From contig JAPSIU010000129.1 of NCBI GenBank assembly GCA_031178565.1, positions 1 to 7,351 of the forward strand: a stretch of DNA of 7,351 nt. The letters are read 5' to 3'. Numbering within the stretch: the first letter of the stretch is position 1; every line of letters begins with the position of its first letter. This stretch comes from Leucobacter sp. Lineage in GTDB: Bacteria > Actinomycetota > Actinomycetes > Actinomycetales > Microbacteriaceae. The notes beneath the pieces were generated by a model. It ran no database searches. It was given only the letters and a program-made list of their open reading frames with translations, and was not told the origin of the DNA. Made by a program: the position numbers and the translations under genes. Of this stretch, positions 1-5,711 are shown piece by piece.

Positions 1-744
1 GTGGGCGCCGATCCCGCCGGCCACGGGATCTCCTCGGGACCGGGAACGGATGCGGGGCATACCGCTCCGACCGGCCTCGGTGCGATCCGGGGAAGCGTCC
101 AGGTGGTCATCACCGACGAGGCGCTCATCGCCCGGGGACCGGTCGCAGGCGCCTCGGTGCCGTCGCCCTTCGAAGCTCGGCTCTCCGGGGATCCGCCCTC
201 AGAGGATCCGACCTCCGGGGATCCGCTCTTCATGGTCGCTCCACCACCGCCCCACCTCGAGGGTTACGGGCCGATCGATACGGGGACCGCGCGGGAGCTC
301 GCGGCTCGCGCCGCCGGCTGGGACGCGGTGCGCGGCAATGCCGGCGCCGGTGAGGTGCTGAGCGTCGATCGCTACCGCCCGTCCGCGTCGATGCGCCGTT
401 TCCTGGGCGCCCGCGATGTTCACTGCAGGTTCCCGGGATGCCGCGTGCCCTACGGACGCTGCGACATCGACCACACGATCGACGCCGCCCTCGGCGGCCC
501 GACGGCGACCGACAACCTGGCCGGCGTCTGCCGCGGACACCACACCCTGAAGCATCACACGGGCTGGAGAGTCAGACAGGAATCCGGCGGAGAGCTCATC
601 TGGATCAGCCCGACCGGCCGCACCCACCGCGACCGTCCGCCCAGCAGGGTCAGATTCCGGCCGGCTCTCGAAGCCTCATGGCGGGCACCCGAGCCCGCGA
701 CGGATGCCCGCCCCGAGCAGGCCCCCGAAAACATGCCGTTCTAG
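1..744 (+). CDS. DUF222/13E12-type HNH endonuclease-like protein, C-terminal part (5' end outside window)
   Basis: This is a probable metal-dependent HNH nuclease of the DUF222 (13E12 repeat) family found in many copies in actinobacteria; its cellular role is not established. Counting from base 1, the HNH domain spans about residues 140-186: a Cys pair C142/C147, the DIDH box (155-158), N172, and the CRGHH box with C177, H180 and H181. Before it, EGYGPID (near residue 87) and VDRYRPSASMRRFLGARD match the usual approach to the HNH in this family. Family members are usually about 400-500 residues with an N-terminal DUF222 domain, so the visible 247 residues lack most of that domain. The GTG at base 1 is probably internal or simply the window edge, not the true start. 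Residues 1-85 are low-complexity Gly/Pro/Ser/Asp-rich linker, with a three-unit five-residue repeat at 62-76. The gene converges on the TRIC gene, sharing CTAG at the stops. The family assignment is firm; nuclease activity is inferred. Confidence 0.88.
   Translation: MGADPAGHGISSGPGTDAGHTAPTGLGAIRGSVQVVITDEALIARGPVAGASVPSPFEARLSGDPPSEDPTSGDPLFMVAPPPPHLEGYGPIDTGTARELAARAAGWDAVRGNAGAGEVLSVDRYRPSASMRRFLGARDVHCRFPGCRVPYGRCDIDHTIDAALGGPTATDNLAGVCRGHHTLKHHTGWRVRQESGGELIWISPTGRTHRDRPPSRVRFRPALEASWRAPEPATDARPEQAPENMPF
184..228 (+). repeat. Three tandem 15-bp units in the HNH gene linker
   Basis: Three consecutive 15-base units (184-198, 199-213, 214-228) each contain GGATCC, at 189, 204 and 219. They encode SGDPP, SEDPT and SGDPL. 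The first and third units are nearly identical and the middle one has diverged. The repeat stays in frame, so copy-number change would lengthen or shorten an acidic, proline-containing linker without breaking the gene. Confidence 0.85.
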
Positions 745-1571
745 GGGCGGTCGCCGTCGCCCGGCGGCGTGCCGTCTCCCCGAGCGCCCCGCTCCGGGTT
801 CTCAGGGGCCGGATCATCGAGATCGCGGTCGCCGAGGTCGCGAGCATCGAGGTCGGGGAGTGCGATGGGAAGTGTGATCGTGCCGGTGTGCAGCGCCTCG
901 TCGATGACCGCCTCGACCTGTCGCTGCCGGCGCAGGCGGATCCGGCTCAGAGCCCGCTGCTCGGGGAGGCTCCAGCCGAAACGCACCGCGAGGAGCCGCA
1001 GCACCGCCGTGACGATCACGCAGACCACTCCGGCCGCGACGACGGGCACCCCGAACGCGAGCAGCACCACCAGCACCGCGACCCCCGCGAGGCTCGCAAC
1101 CGCGTACAGCGAACCGACGTGCATGAGCGCGATGGGAATGTTGAGCATCAGGTCGCGCAGCACGCCGCCGCCCACCGCGGACACCGTGCCGATGAAGAGC
1201 GCGGGCGCTACGGGGAGCCCGAGCGCGAGGGCCTTCGTCGTGCCGATCGCACCGAACATACCGATGCTCAGCGCGTCGAGCACGGTGATGACGGGGTCGA
1301 CCTTCTGCAGCAGACGGGGCAGCAGCATGCCGATGAACGCGGCGCCCGTCGCGACGATCAGGTACAGGTTCTCGGAGAACGCGGCCGGCGTGACACCCAG
1401 CAGGATGTCGCGCAGGAACCCGCCGCCGATCCCGGACGCGATCCCGATGATGGCCACACCGAGCAGGTCGATCCGCTTGAACCCCGCCGCGAACAGCGCG
1501 CCCTGCAGGCTGCCCACTCCGACGGCGATCAGGTCGGCGGGAAGCGGGGTCCGGAAGGTCTCGTCGAGCAC
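741..1571 (-). CDS. TRIC-family (UPF0126) cation-channel-like integral membrane protein
   Basis: This is a predicted inner-membrane protein of the prokaryotic TRIC (trimeric intracellular cation channel, formerly UPF0126) family; homologues have been shown to conduct K+, but the physiological role in bacteria is unclear. The 276-residue protein has the diagnostic internal duplication: the signature GGGFLRDILLG at residues 49-59 and GGGVLRDLMLN at 134-144, each at the end of a hydrophobic helix pair. Six to seven membrane segments are visible between about residues 12 and 200. A hydrophilic tail (about 200-276) is first Arg-rich and then Asp-rich with short DLxxRDL-like repeats. I chose GTG at 1571-1569 because translation further upstream gives an Arg-rich stretch unlike the family, and a -10-like GACAAT lies six bases before this GTG. 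The gene diverges from recO and converges with the HNH gene; its stop TAG lies in the shared CTAG. The family is certain; the exact start is less so. Confidence 0.9.
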   Translation of the reverse strand: MLDETFRTPLPADLIAVGVGSLQGALFAAGFKRIDLLGVAIIGIASGIGGGFLRDILLGVTPAAFSENLYLIVATGAAFIGMLLPRLLQKVDPVITVLDALSIGMFGAIGTTKALALGLPVAPALFIGTVSAVGGGVLRDLMLNIPIALMHVGSLYAVASLAGVAVLVVLLAFGVPVVAAGVVCVIVTAVLRLLAVRFGWSLPEQRALSRIRLRRQRQVEAVIDEALHTGTITLPIALPDLDARDLGDRDLDDPAPENPERGARGDGTPPGDGDRP

Positions 1572-1649
1572 CCTCCCATTGTCCCACCGCCGGAAGCCTC
1601 GGCCTTTCCGGTGTGCGGGACGCCGCGGCAGGAGGGCACCGTGGGAGGG
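1571..1649. repeat. 8-bp inverted repeat across the recO/TRIC divergent region
   Basis: CCCTCCCA at 1571-1578 is the exact reverse complement of TGGGAGGG at 1642-1649, with 63 bases between them. With one- to two-base gaps the similarity extends into the TRIC start (TGCTCGAC versus AAGCACGAC). The left arm overlaps the TRIC start codon and its proposed promoter. It may be a pair of operator half-sites or chance in GC-rich DNA. Confidence 0.3.
1578..1583 (-). promoter_or_regulatory. Putative -10 element for a leaderless TRIC mRNA
   Basis: Read on the minus strand this is GACAAT, followed by GGGAGG and then the GTG start. The six-base gap would place the transcription start at the start codon. 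The purine run touches the GTG directly, which is too close for a normal Shine-Dalgarno. No TTGACA-like -35 is visible 17 bases upstream. The first base deviates from the usual T, so this is the weakest of the five hexamers. Confidence 0.4.
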
Positions 1650-1701
1650 AAGCACGACACGAGAAAAGCGCTGCGGAACAGGGGAACCGCGGGGGATGCG
1701 G

Positions 1702-1707
1702 GATACT
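1702..1707 (+). promoter_or_regulatory. Putative -10 element for leaderless recO transcription
   Basis: GATACT lies six bases before the recO GTG (intervening bases GGAGTC), the spacing expected if transcription begins at the start codon. The GGAG at 1708-1711 is only two bases from the GTG, too close to be a good ribosome binding site. No clear -35 hexamer is seen. Confidence 0.5.
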
Positions 1708-1713
1708 GGAGTC

Positions 1714-2436
1714 GTGCCCCTCTATCGCGAAGAAGGCGTCGTGCTGCGCACCCACAAGCTCGGCGAGGCCGACCGGATCGTGACCCTGCTGACCCGCGGT
1801 CGCGGTCTCCTTCGCGCGGTGGCGAAGGGTGTGCGGCGCACCTCCTCCAAGTTCGGGGCGCGCCTCGAACCGTTCATGGTCGCGGATCTCCAGTGCTTCG
1901 AAGGCCGGTCGCTCGACACGATCACGCAGGCGGAGACGCTCGGCGCCTACGGCCCCCCGATCAGCGCGGACTACGATCGCTACCGCGCGGGGAGCGTCAT
2001 GGTCGAGACCGCCGAGCGGCTCGCGGAGGGCGGGCCCTCGCACGAGCAGTACGCGCTGCTCCTCGGAGCGCTCCGCACGCTCGCCGCCGGGCGGATCCCG
2101 CCCGAGCTCGTTCGCGACGGCTACCTGCTGCGCACCATGGGGATCGCGGGCTGGACCCCCGGCTTCGACGCCTGCGTGCGCTGCGGAGCGCCGGGTCCCC
2201 ACACGGTGGTGGTGATCCAGCTCGGCGGCGTCGTGTGCGAGAACTGCCGCACGCCGGGCGCTCCTCGCCTCGACCCCGGAAGCATCGCGCTGCTCTCGGC
2301 GCTGCTCTCGGGGGACTGGGACACGGCGCTCGCCTCCTCCGAGCGGGAGCGGGGGCAGGCCGCGGGGATCGCCGCCGCCCACGTCCAGTGGCACCTCGAG
2401 CGCGGGATCCGATCCTTCACCGCGCCCCGGCAATAG
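1714..2436 (+). CDS. recO: DNA repair protein RecO
   Basis: RecO acts in the RecFOR recombination-mediator pathway: it binds single-stranded DNA and, with RecR, helps load RecA onto SSB-coated gaps. The 240-residue protein opens with PLYREEGVVLRTHKLGEADR, the typical RecO N-terminal OB-fold start, followed by GVRRTSSKFGARLEPF (about residues 39-54), the family's basic loop region. A zinc finger is formed by C154/C157 and C175/C178, as in Gram-positive and Deinococcus RecO. Length fits the family (about 240-250). GTG 1714 was chosen because the homologous N-terminus begins here; an in-frame ATG at 1696 would add six residues (MRDTGV) and has no spaced ribosome binding site. uppS follows after ten bases, and the recO-uppS pairing also occurs in Mycobacterium. 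The stop TAG forms the first half of the TAGACT element before uppS. Confidence 0.96.
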   Translation: MPLYREEGVVLRTHKLGEADRIVTLLTRGRGLLRAVAKGVRRTSSKFGARLEPFMVADLQCFEGRSLDTITQAETLGAYGPPISADYDRYRAGSVMVETAERLAEGGPSHEQYALLLGALRTLAAGRIPPELVRDGYLLRTMGIAGWTPGFDACVRCGAPGPHTVVVIQLGGVVCENCRTPGAPRLDPGSIALLSALLSGDWDTALASSERERGQAAGIAAAHVQWHLERGIRSFTAPRQ

Positions 2437-2439
2437 ACT
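2434..2439 (+). promoter_or_regulatory. Putative -10 element TAGACT for leaderless uppS mRNA
   Basis: TAGACT fits the actinobacterial TANNNT -10 pattern and ends seven bases (TTCCCCC) before the uppS ATG. The pyrimidine spacer contains no Shine-Dalgarno, so a transcript starting at or next to the ATG is the simplest reading. The first three bases are the recO stop codon. Confidence 0.6.
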
Positions 2440-2446
2440 TTCCCCC

Positions 2447-3241
2447 ATGCACACCGCGCCCGCCACGCTGGTTCCCGTCGACTGGACCGGGGAGCAGCCG
2501 CCCCGCTTCGCCGGCCCGGCGCCCAAGCACGTCGCCATCGTCATGGACGGGAACGGCCGCTGGGCGAACCGACGCGGGCTTCCGCGGGTCGAGGGGCACC
2601 GGCAGGGGGAGCAGGCGCTGCTCGACGTGGTCGCCGGAGCCGTTCAGGCCGGCGTCACCCACCTCAGCGTCTACGCCTTCTCCACGGAGAACTGGCGTCG
2701 CTCGCCCGACGAGGTCCGCTTCCTCATGGGCTTCAACCGGGACGTGCTGCGCCGCCGCCGCGCCCAGCTCGACTCCTGGAACGTGCGCATGCGATGGGCT
2801 GGTCGGCGGCCGCGGCTGTGGGGATCGGTCATCAGCGAGCTGCGAGCCGCCGAGCGCGCGACGGCCGGCAACACGGGGCTCACCCTGACCATGTGCGTCA
2901 ACTACGGCGGGCGCAACGAACTCACCGACGCCGTGCGCGGCATCGCGGAGGAGGTGCGCGCCGGGCGCCTCTCCCCGAAGGGCATCACCGAGCGCACCAT
3001 CGAGCGCCACCTCTACGTGCCCGAGCTGCCCGACGTCGACCTCTTCCTCCGCAGTTCGGGCGAGCAGCGCACGAGCAACTTCATGCTGTGGCAATCGGCC
3101 TACGCCGAGATGGTCTTCCTCGACACCCTCTGGCCCGATTTCGGGAGGCAGGAGCTGTGGCGAGCGATCCAGATCTATCAGGACCGGGATCGGCGGTTCG
3201 GGGGCGCGGTCGACGCACCCGCTCCCGGTTCGCGCCCGTGA
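2447..3241 (+). CDS. uppS: Isoprenyl transferase (undecaprenyl/polyprenyl diphosphate synthase, cis-prenyltransferase)
   Basis: This enzyme adds cis-isoprene units from isopentenyl diphosphate to an allylic diphosphate, producing the C50/C55 lipid carrier for peptidoglycan and other envelope polymers; it acts at the membrane's cytoplasmic face. The 264-residue protein has all cis-prenyltransferase landmarks: HVAIVMDGNGRWA (28-40) with catalytic D34, a following GHRQG (50-54), AFSTENW (77-83), CVNYGGRNEL (150-159), and DLFLRSSGEQRTSNF (198-212) leading to LWQSAYAE (214-221). RSSGE replaces the commoner RTSGE, a conservative change. Product chain length cannot be read from the sequence: actinobacteria carry paralogues making short (C15) or long chains. 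Placement directly after recO matches the M. tuberculosis decaprenyl diphosphate synthase locus (Rv2361c). The start is ATG 2447; no ribosome binding site precedes it. Stop TGA at 3239-3241 abuts the next hexamer. Confidence 0.96.
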   Translation: MHTAPATLVPVDWTGEQPPRFAGPAPKHVAIVMDGNGRWANRRGLPRVEGHRQGEQALLDVVAGAVQAGVTHLSVYAFSTENWRRSPDEVRFLMGFNRDVLRRRRAQLDSWNVRMRWAGRRPRLWGSVISELRAAERATAGNTGLTLTMCVNYGGRNELTDAVRGIAEEVRAGRLSPKGITERTIERHLYVPELPDVDLFLRSSGEQRTSNFMLWQSAYAEMVFLDTLWPDFGRQELWRAIQIYQDRDRRFGGAVDAPAPGSRP

Positions 3242-3247
3242 GAGAAT
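3242..3247 (+). promoter_or_regulatory. Putative -10 element for leaderless dusB mRNA
   Basis: GAGAAT directly follows the uppS stop codon and lies seven bases (GGAAAGG) before ATG 3255. It supports choosing ATG 3255 rather than the in-frame ATG 3246, which overlaps the hexamer. The purine run touches the ATG and is too close for a normal Shine-Dalgarno. Confidence 0.5.
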
Positions 3248-3254
3248 GGAAAGG

Positions 3255-4442
3255 ATGACTTCCCAGACCCTCACCGCTCAGAAGCTGCGCATCGGGCCCC
3301 TCGCGCTCGACGTGCCGGTCGTGCTCGCGCCCATGGCCGGGATCACGAACACGGCGTTCAGGCGCCTGTGCCGCGAGTACGGCGCGGGCCTCTACGTGAG
3401 CGAGATGATCACGAGCCGAGCGCTCGTGGAGCGCACCCCCGCGTCGCTCCGCCTCATCAAGCATCACGAGAGCGAGACGCCCCGCTCGATCCAGCTCTAC
3501 GGCGTCGATCCGAAGACCGTCTCCGAAGCGGTCCGCTTCCTCGTCGACCAGGATCTCGCCGACCACATCGACCTCAACTTCGGCTGCCCCGTGCCCAAGG
3601 TCACGCGCAGGGGGGGCGGGTCCGCGCTGCCCTGGAAGACGGACCTCTTCCGCGCGATCGTGGAGGGGGCGGTGCGGGCGGCCGGCGATATCCCGCTCAC
3701 GATCAAGATGCGCAAGGGCATCGACTCGGACCACCTCACCTATCTCGATGCCGCGCGCGCCGCGGAGGGCGCGGGAGTCGCGGCGATCGCGCTGCACGGC
3801 CGCACCGCGAACCAGTTCTACTCGGGCGAGGCCGACTGGTCCTCGATCGCGACCCTCAAAGAGACCGTCACGAGCGTGCCGGTCCTCGGCAACGGCGACA
3901 TCTGGTCGGCGGACGACGCGATCCGCATGGTGCGCGAGACCGGCTGCGACGGCGTCGTCGTCGGCCGCGGCTGCCTCGGACGGCCGTGGCTGTTCGGCGA
4001 CCTCGCAGCCGCCTTCCGCGCGGAGAACGGCGAGATCGGCTGGGACGAGGCGCGACGGGCGACCGCGAAGCCCCCGCTCGGCTTCGTCATGTCCGCCATG
4101 CGGCGCCACGCCGAGCTGCTCGTCGAGTTCTTCGACGGCGATGAGAACCACGCCTGCCGCGACATCCGCAAGCACGTCGCCTGGTACTACAAGGGCTACG
4201 GCGTCGGCGGCGACACCCGGCGCGCCCTCGCGGCGGTCGAGTCCCTCGCGCACATGGACGAGATCTTCGCGACCATGGATCCATCGATGCCGTACCCGGG
4301 CGAGGGCGCCGAAGGCCCGCGCGGCCGGGCGGGAAGCCCGAAGCGCACCGTGCTGCCCGCCGGCTGGCTCGACAGCCGCGAGAGCGGGAGCATCGACTAC
4401 GCCGAACTGGCCGAAGCCGAGCGGGACGACAGTGGGGGATAG
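3255..4442 (+). CDS. dusB: tRNA-dihydrouridine synthase, DusB type
   Basis: This FMN enzyme reduces specific uridines in the tRNA D-loop to dihydrouridine using NADPH. The 395-residue protein has the full Dus TIM barrel: VVLAPMAGITNTAFRRLC (22-39), SEMITS (49-54), DLNFGCPVPKV (106-116) with the catalytic Cys C111, the TRRGGGSALP loop (117-126), IKMRKG (150-155), HGRT (181-184), GNGDI (212-216) and GRGCLGRPWLF (238-248) of the FMN phosphate site. The C-terminal helical domain carries RKHVAWYYKGY and ends in a GWLDSRE segment usual in actinobacterial DusB, slightly longer than the roughly 320-residue proteobacterial enzyme. An alternative ATG at 3246 would add MER but collides with the -10-like hexamer. 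The last 11 bases overlap dgt, implying co-transcription and probably translational coupling. A run of seven G at 3610-3616 encodes part of the conserved GGG loop. Confidence 0.96.
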   Translation: MTSQTLTAQKLRIGPLALDVPVVLAPMAGITNTAFRRLCREYGAGLYVSEMITSRALVERTPASLRLIKHHESETPRSIQLYGVDPKTVSEAVRFLVDQDLADHIDLNFGCPVPKVTRRGGGSALPWKTDLFRAIVEGAVRAAGDIPLTIKMRKGIDSDHLTYLDAARAAEGAGVAAIALHGRTANQFYSGEADWSSIATLKETVTSVPVLGNGDIWSADDAIRMVRETGCDGVVVGRGCLGRPWLFGDLAAAFRAENGEIGWDEARRATAKPPLGFVMSAMRRHAELLVEFFDGDENHACRDIRKHVAWYYKGYGVGGDTRRALAAVESLAHMDEIFATMDPSMPYPGEGAEGPRGRAGSPKRTVLPAGWLDSRESGSIDYAELAEAERDDSGG

Positions 4443-5700
4443 CCGGCACGCCGCGCTGCCGGAGGGCTACCTCCCCGAGGACGCCGAGCGCTTCATGCCC
4501 GAGCGGCACGCCGGCGCGCGCAGCGATTTCGCGCGGGATCGCGGCCGCGTGCTGCACTCGAGCGGCTGGCGCAGGCTCGCCGCGAAGACGCAGGTGCTCA
4601 GTCCCACCGCCGGGATCGACTTCGCCCGGAACCGGCTGACCCACTCGCTCGAGGTGGCGCAGATCGGCCGCGAGCTCGCGGTCGCCCTCGGGCTCGCGCA
4701 GGACGTCGTCGACACGGCGTGCCTCGCGCACGACCTCGGCCACCCTCCGTTCGGCCACAACGGCGAGAAGGCGCTCAACGAGTGGGCGGCCGATGCCGGC
4801 GGTTTCGAGGGGAACGCGCAGACGCTGCGGGTGCTCACCCGGCTCGAGCCCAAGCAGTTCACCCCGGAGGGCACGAGCGTGGGGCTCAACCTCACGCGCG
4901 CGACGCTCGACGCGAGCTGCAAGTATCCGTGGAGCCTCGCCGAGGCCGCACCGGGGAGCGCGAAGTTCGGCTACTTCGCCGACGACGCGCCCGTGTTCGA
5001 GTGGCTGCGCGCCGGAGCCCCGGCGCGGACCAAGTGCGCGGAGGCCCAGGCGATGGATCTCTCGGACGACATCGCGTACTCCGTGCACGACTTCGAGGAC
5101 GCGGTCGTCAGCGACTACATCGATCCCGAGATCCTCACGGCCCGCTCCGGTCACGACTCCCTCATCCGCGCCGTCTCCGAGTGGGCGGGCGGGTCCTTCT
5201 CCTCCGACGAGCTCGGGGCCGCCTACGACCGGATCGCCGAGACTCCGACGTGGCTGACGCGCTGGAACGGAACGCGACAGCATCAGGCCCAGCTGAAGAA
5301 CTTCACGAGCGACATGATCGGCCGCTTCGCGCGCGCCGCGATCCAGGCGACCCTCGAGGCCGCCGACGGCGCGCCGCTCGCGCGATACGGCGCCGAGATC
5401 GTCGTGCCCCGACAGGTGCGCGCCGAGATCGCGGTGCTGAAGGGGATCGTCGCGGCCTTCGTCATGGAGAGCGGCCGCAGGCAGCCGACCTACCGGCGCC
5501 AGCGAGAACTCCTCGCCGACCTGCTCGACACGCTGTGGGATGCGGGGGACTCTGAGCTCGAGCCGGCATTCGCCGCCGACTACCGCGCGGCGGAGGACGA
5601 GGCCGGCGCCCGCCGCGCGGTCGTGGATCAGGTCGCCTCTCTCACCGACCAGTCCGCCATCGCCTGGCACAAGCGGCTGTGCGATGTGCCGCTGGTCTAG
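4432..5700 (+). CDS. dgt: Deoxyguanosinetriphosphate triphosphohydrolase-like HD-domain protein
   Basis: Dgt-family enzymes cleave dNTPs to deoxynucleoside and triphosphate, limiting or balancing the dNTP pool. The 422-residue protein shows SDFARDRGRVLHSSGWRRLA (31-50) and AKTQVLSP, then the HD-fold metal ligands: H71 in RLTHSLEVAQ, H100-D101 in LAHDLGHPPFGHNGE (98-112) and the Asp of SDDIAYSVHDFED (211-223). The length fits actinobacterial members. Substrate preference is uncertain; this subgroup is often annotated only as Dgt-like and may act on several dNTPs. The start is GTG 4432, inside dusB: upstream codons are dusB sequence, and starting at the next ATG (4495) would remove the conserved GYLPEDAERF segment. 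No good Shine-Dalgarno is present, so translation probably depends on ribosomes finishing dusB. It is the only gene start here without a -10-like hexamer. dnaG follows after 11 bases, a neighbourhood also seen in M. tuberculosis (Rv2344c-Rv2343c). Confidence 0.94.
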   Translation: MGDSRHAALPEGYLPEDAERFMPERHAGARSDFARDRGRVLHSSGWRRLAAKTQVLSPTAGIDFARNRLTHSLEVAQIGRELAVALGLAQDVVDTACLAHDLGHPPFGHNGEKALNEWAADAGGFEGNAQTLRVLTRLEPKQFTPEGTSVGLNLTRATLDASCKYPWSLAEAAPGSAKFGYFADDAPVFEWLRAGAPARTKCAEAQAMDLSDDIAYSVHDFEDAVVSDYIDPEILTARSGHDSLIRAVSEWAGGSFSSDELGAAYDRIAETPTWLTRWNGTRQHQAQLKNFTSDMIGRFARAAIQATLEAADGAPLARYGAEIVVPRQVRAEIAVLKGIVAAFVMESGRRQPTYRRQRELLADLLDTLWDAGDSELEPAFAADYRAAEDEAGARRAVVDQVASLTDQSAIAWHKRLCDVPLV

Positions 5701-5703
5701 ACT
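5698..5703 (+). promoter_or_regulatory. Putative -10 element TAGACT for near-leaderless dnaG mRNA
   Basis: This is a second exact TAGACT, ending eight bases (CACTAGCT) before the dnaG ATG. Its first three bases are the dgt stop codon. Transcription would begin at or one to two bases before the ATG. The spacer has no Shine-Dalgarno. It could give dnaG transcription independent of the upstream genes. Confidence 0.55.
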
Positions 5704-5711
5704 CACTAGCT

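Noticed and set aside
752..766. Small hairpin after the HNH stop as a terminator
   Set aside because: The stem is only five base pairs with no T-run and lies within TRIC coding sequence; such stems are expected by chance at this GC.
1696..1713. Upstream in-frame ATG as the recO start
   Set aside because: It would add MRDTGV, which is not part of the typical RecO N-terminus; GTG 1714 matches the family and the -10-like hexamer spacing.
814..2544. Minus-strand open frame of 576 codons antisense to recO and overlapping TRIC in another frame
   Set aside because: It has no domain signature, and recO on the opposite strand and TRIC in another frame explain the coding signal.
438..2888. Plus-strand open frame of 816 codons crossing the HNH gene, the TRIC antisense strand, recO and uppS
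   Set aside because: It is compositionally biased (Arg/Pro/Ala/His-rich) with no recognisable domain, and it overlaps four well-supported genes in other frames; it is a high-GC shadow.
4087..5706. Minus-strand open frame of 539 codons antisense to dgt and the end of dusB
   Set aside because: It mirrors the dgt codon pattern, contains no recognisable motif, and the HD-domain motifs on the plus strand are unambiguous.
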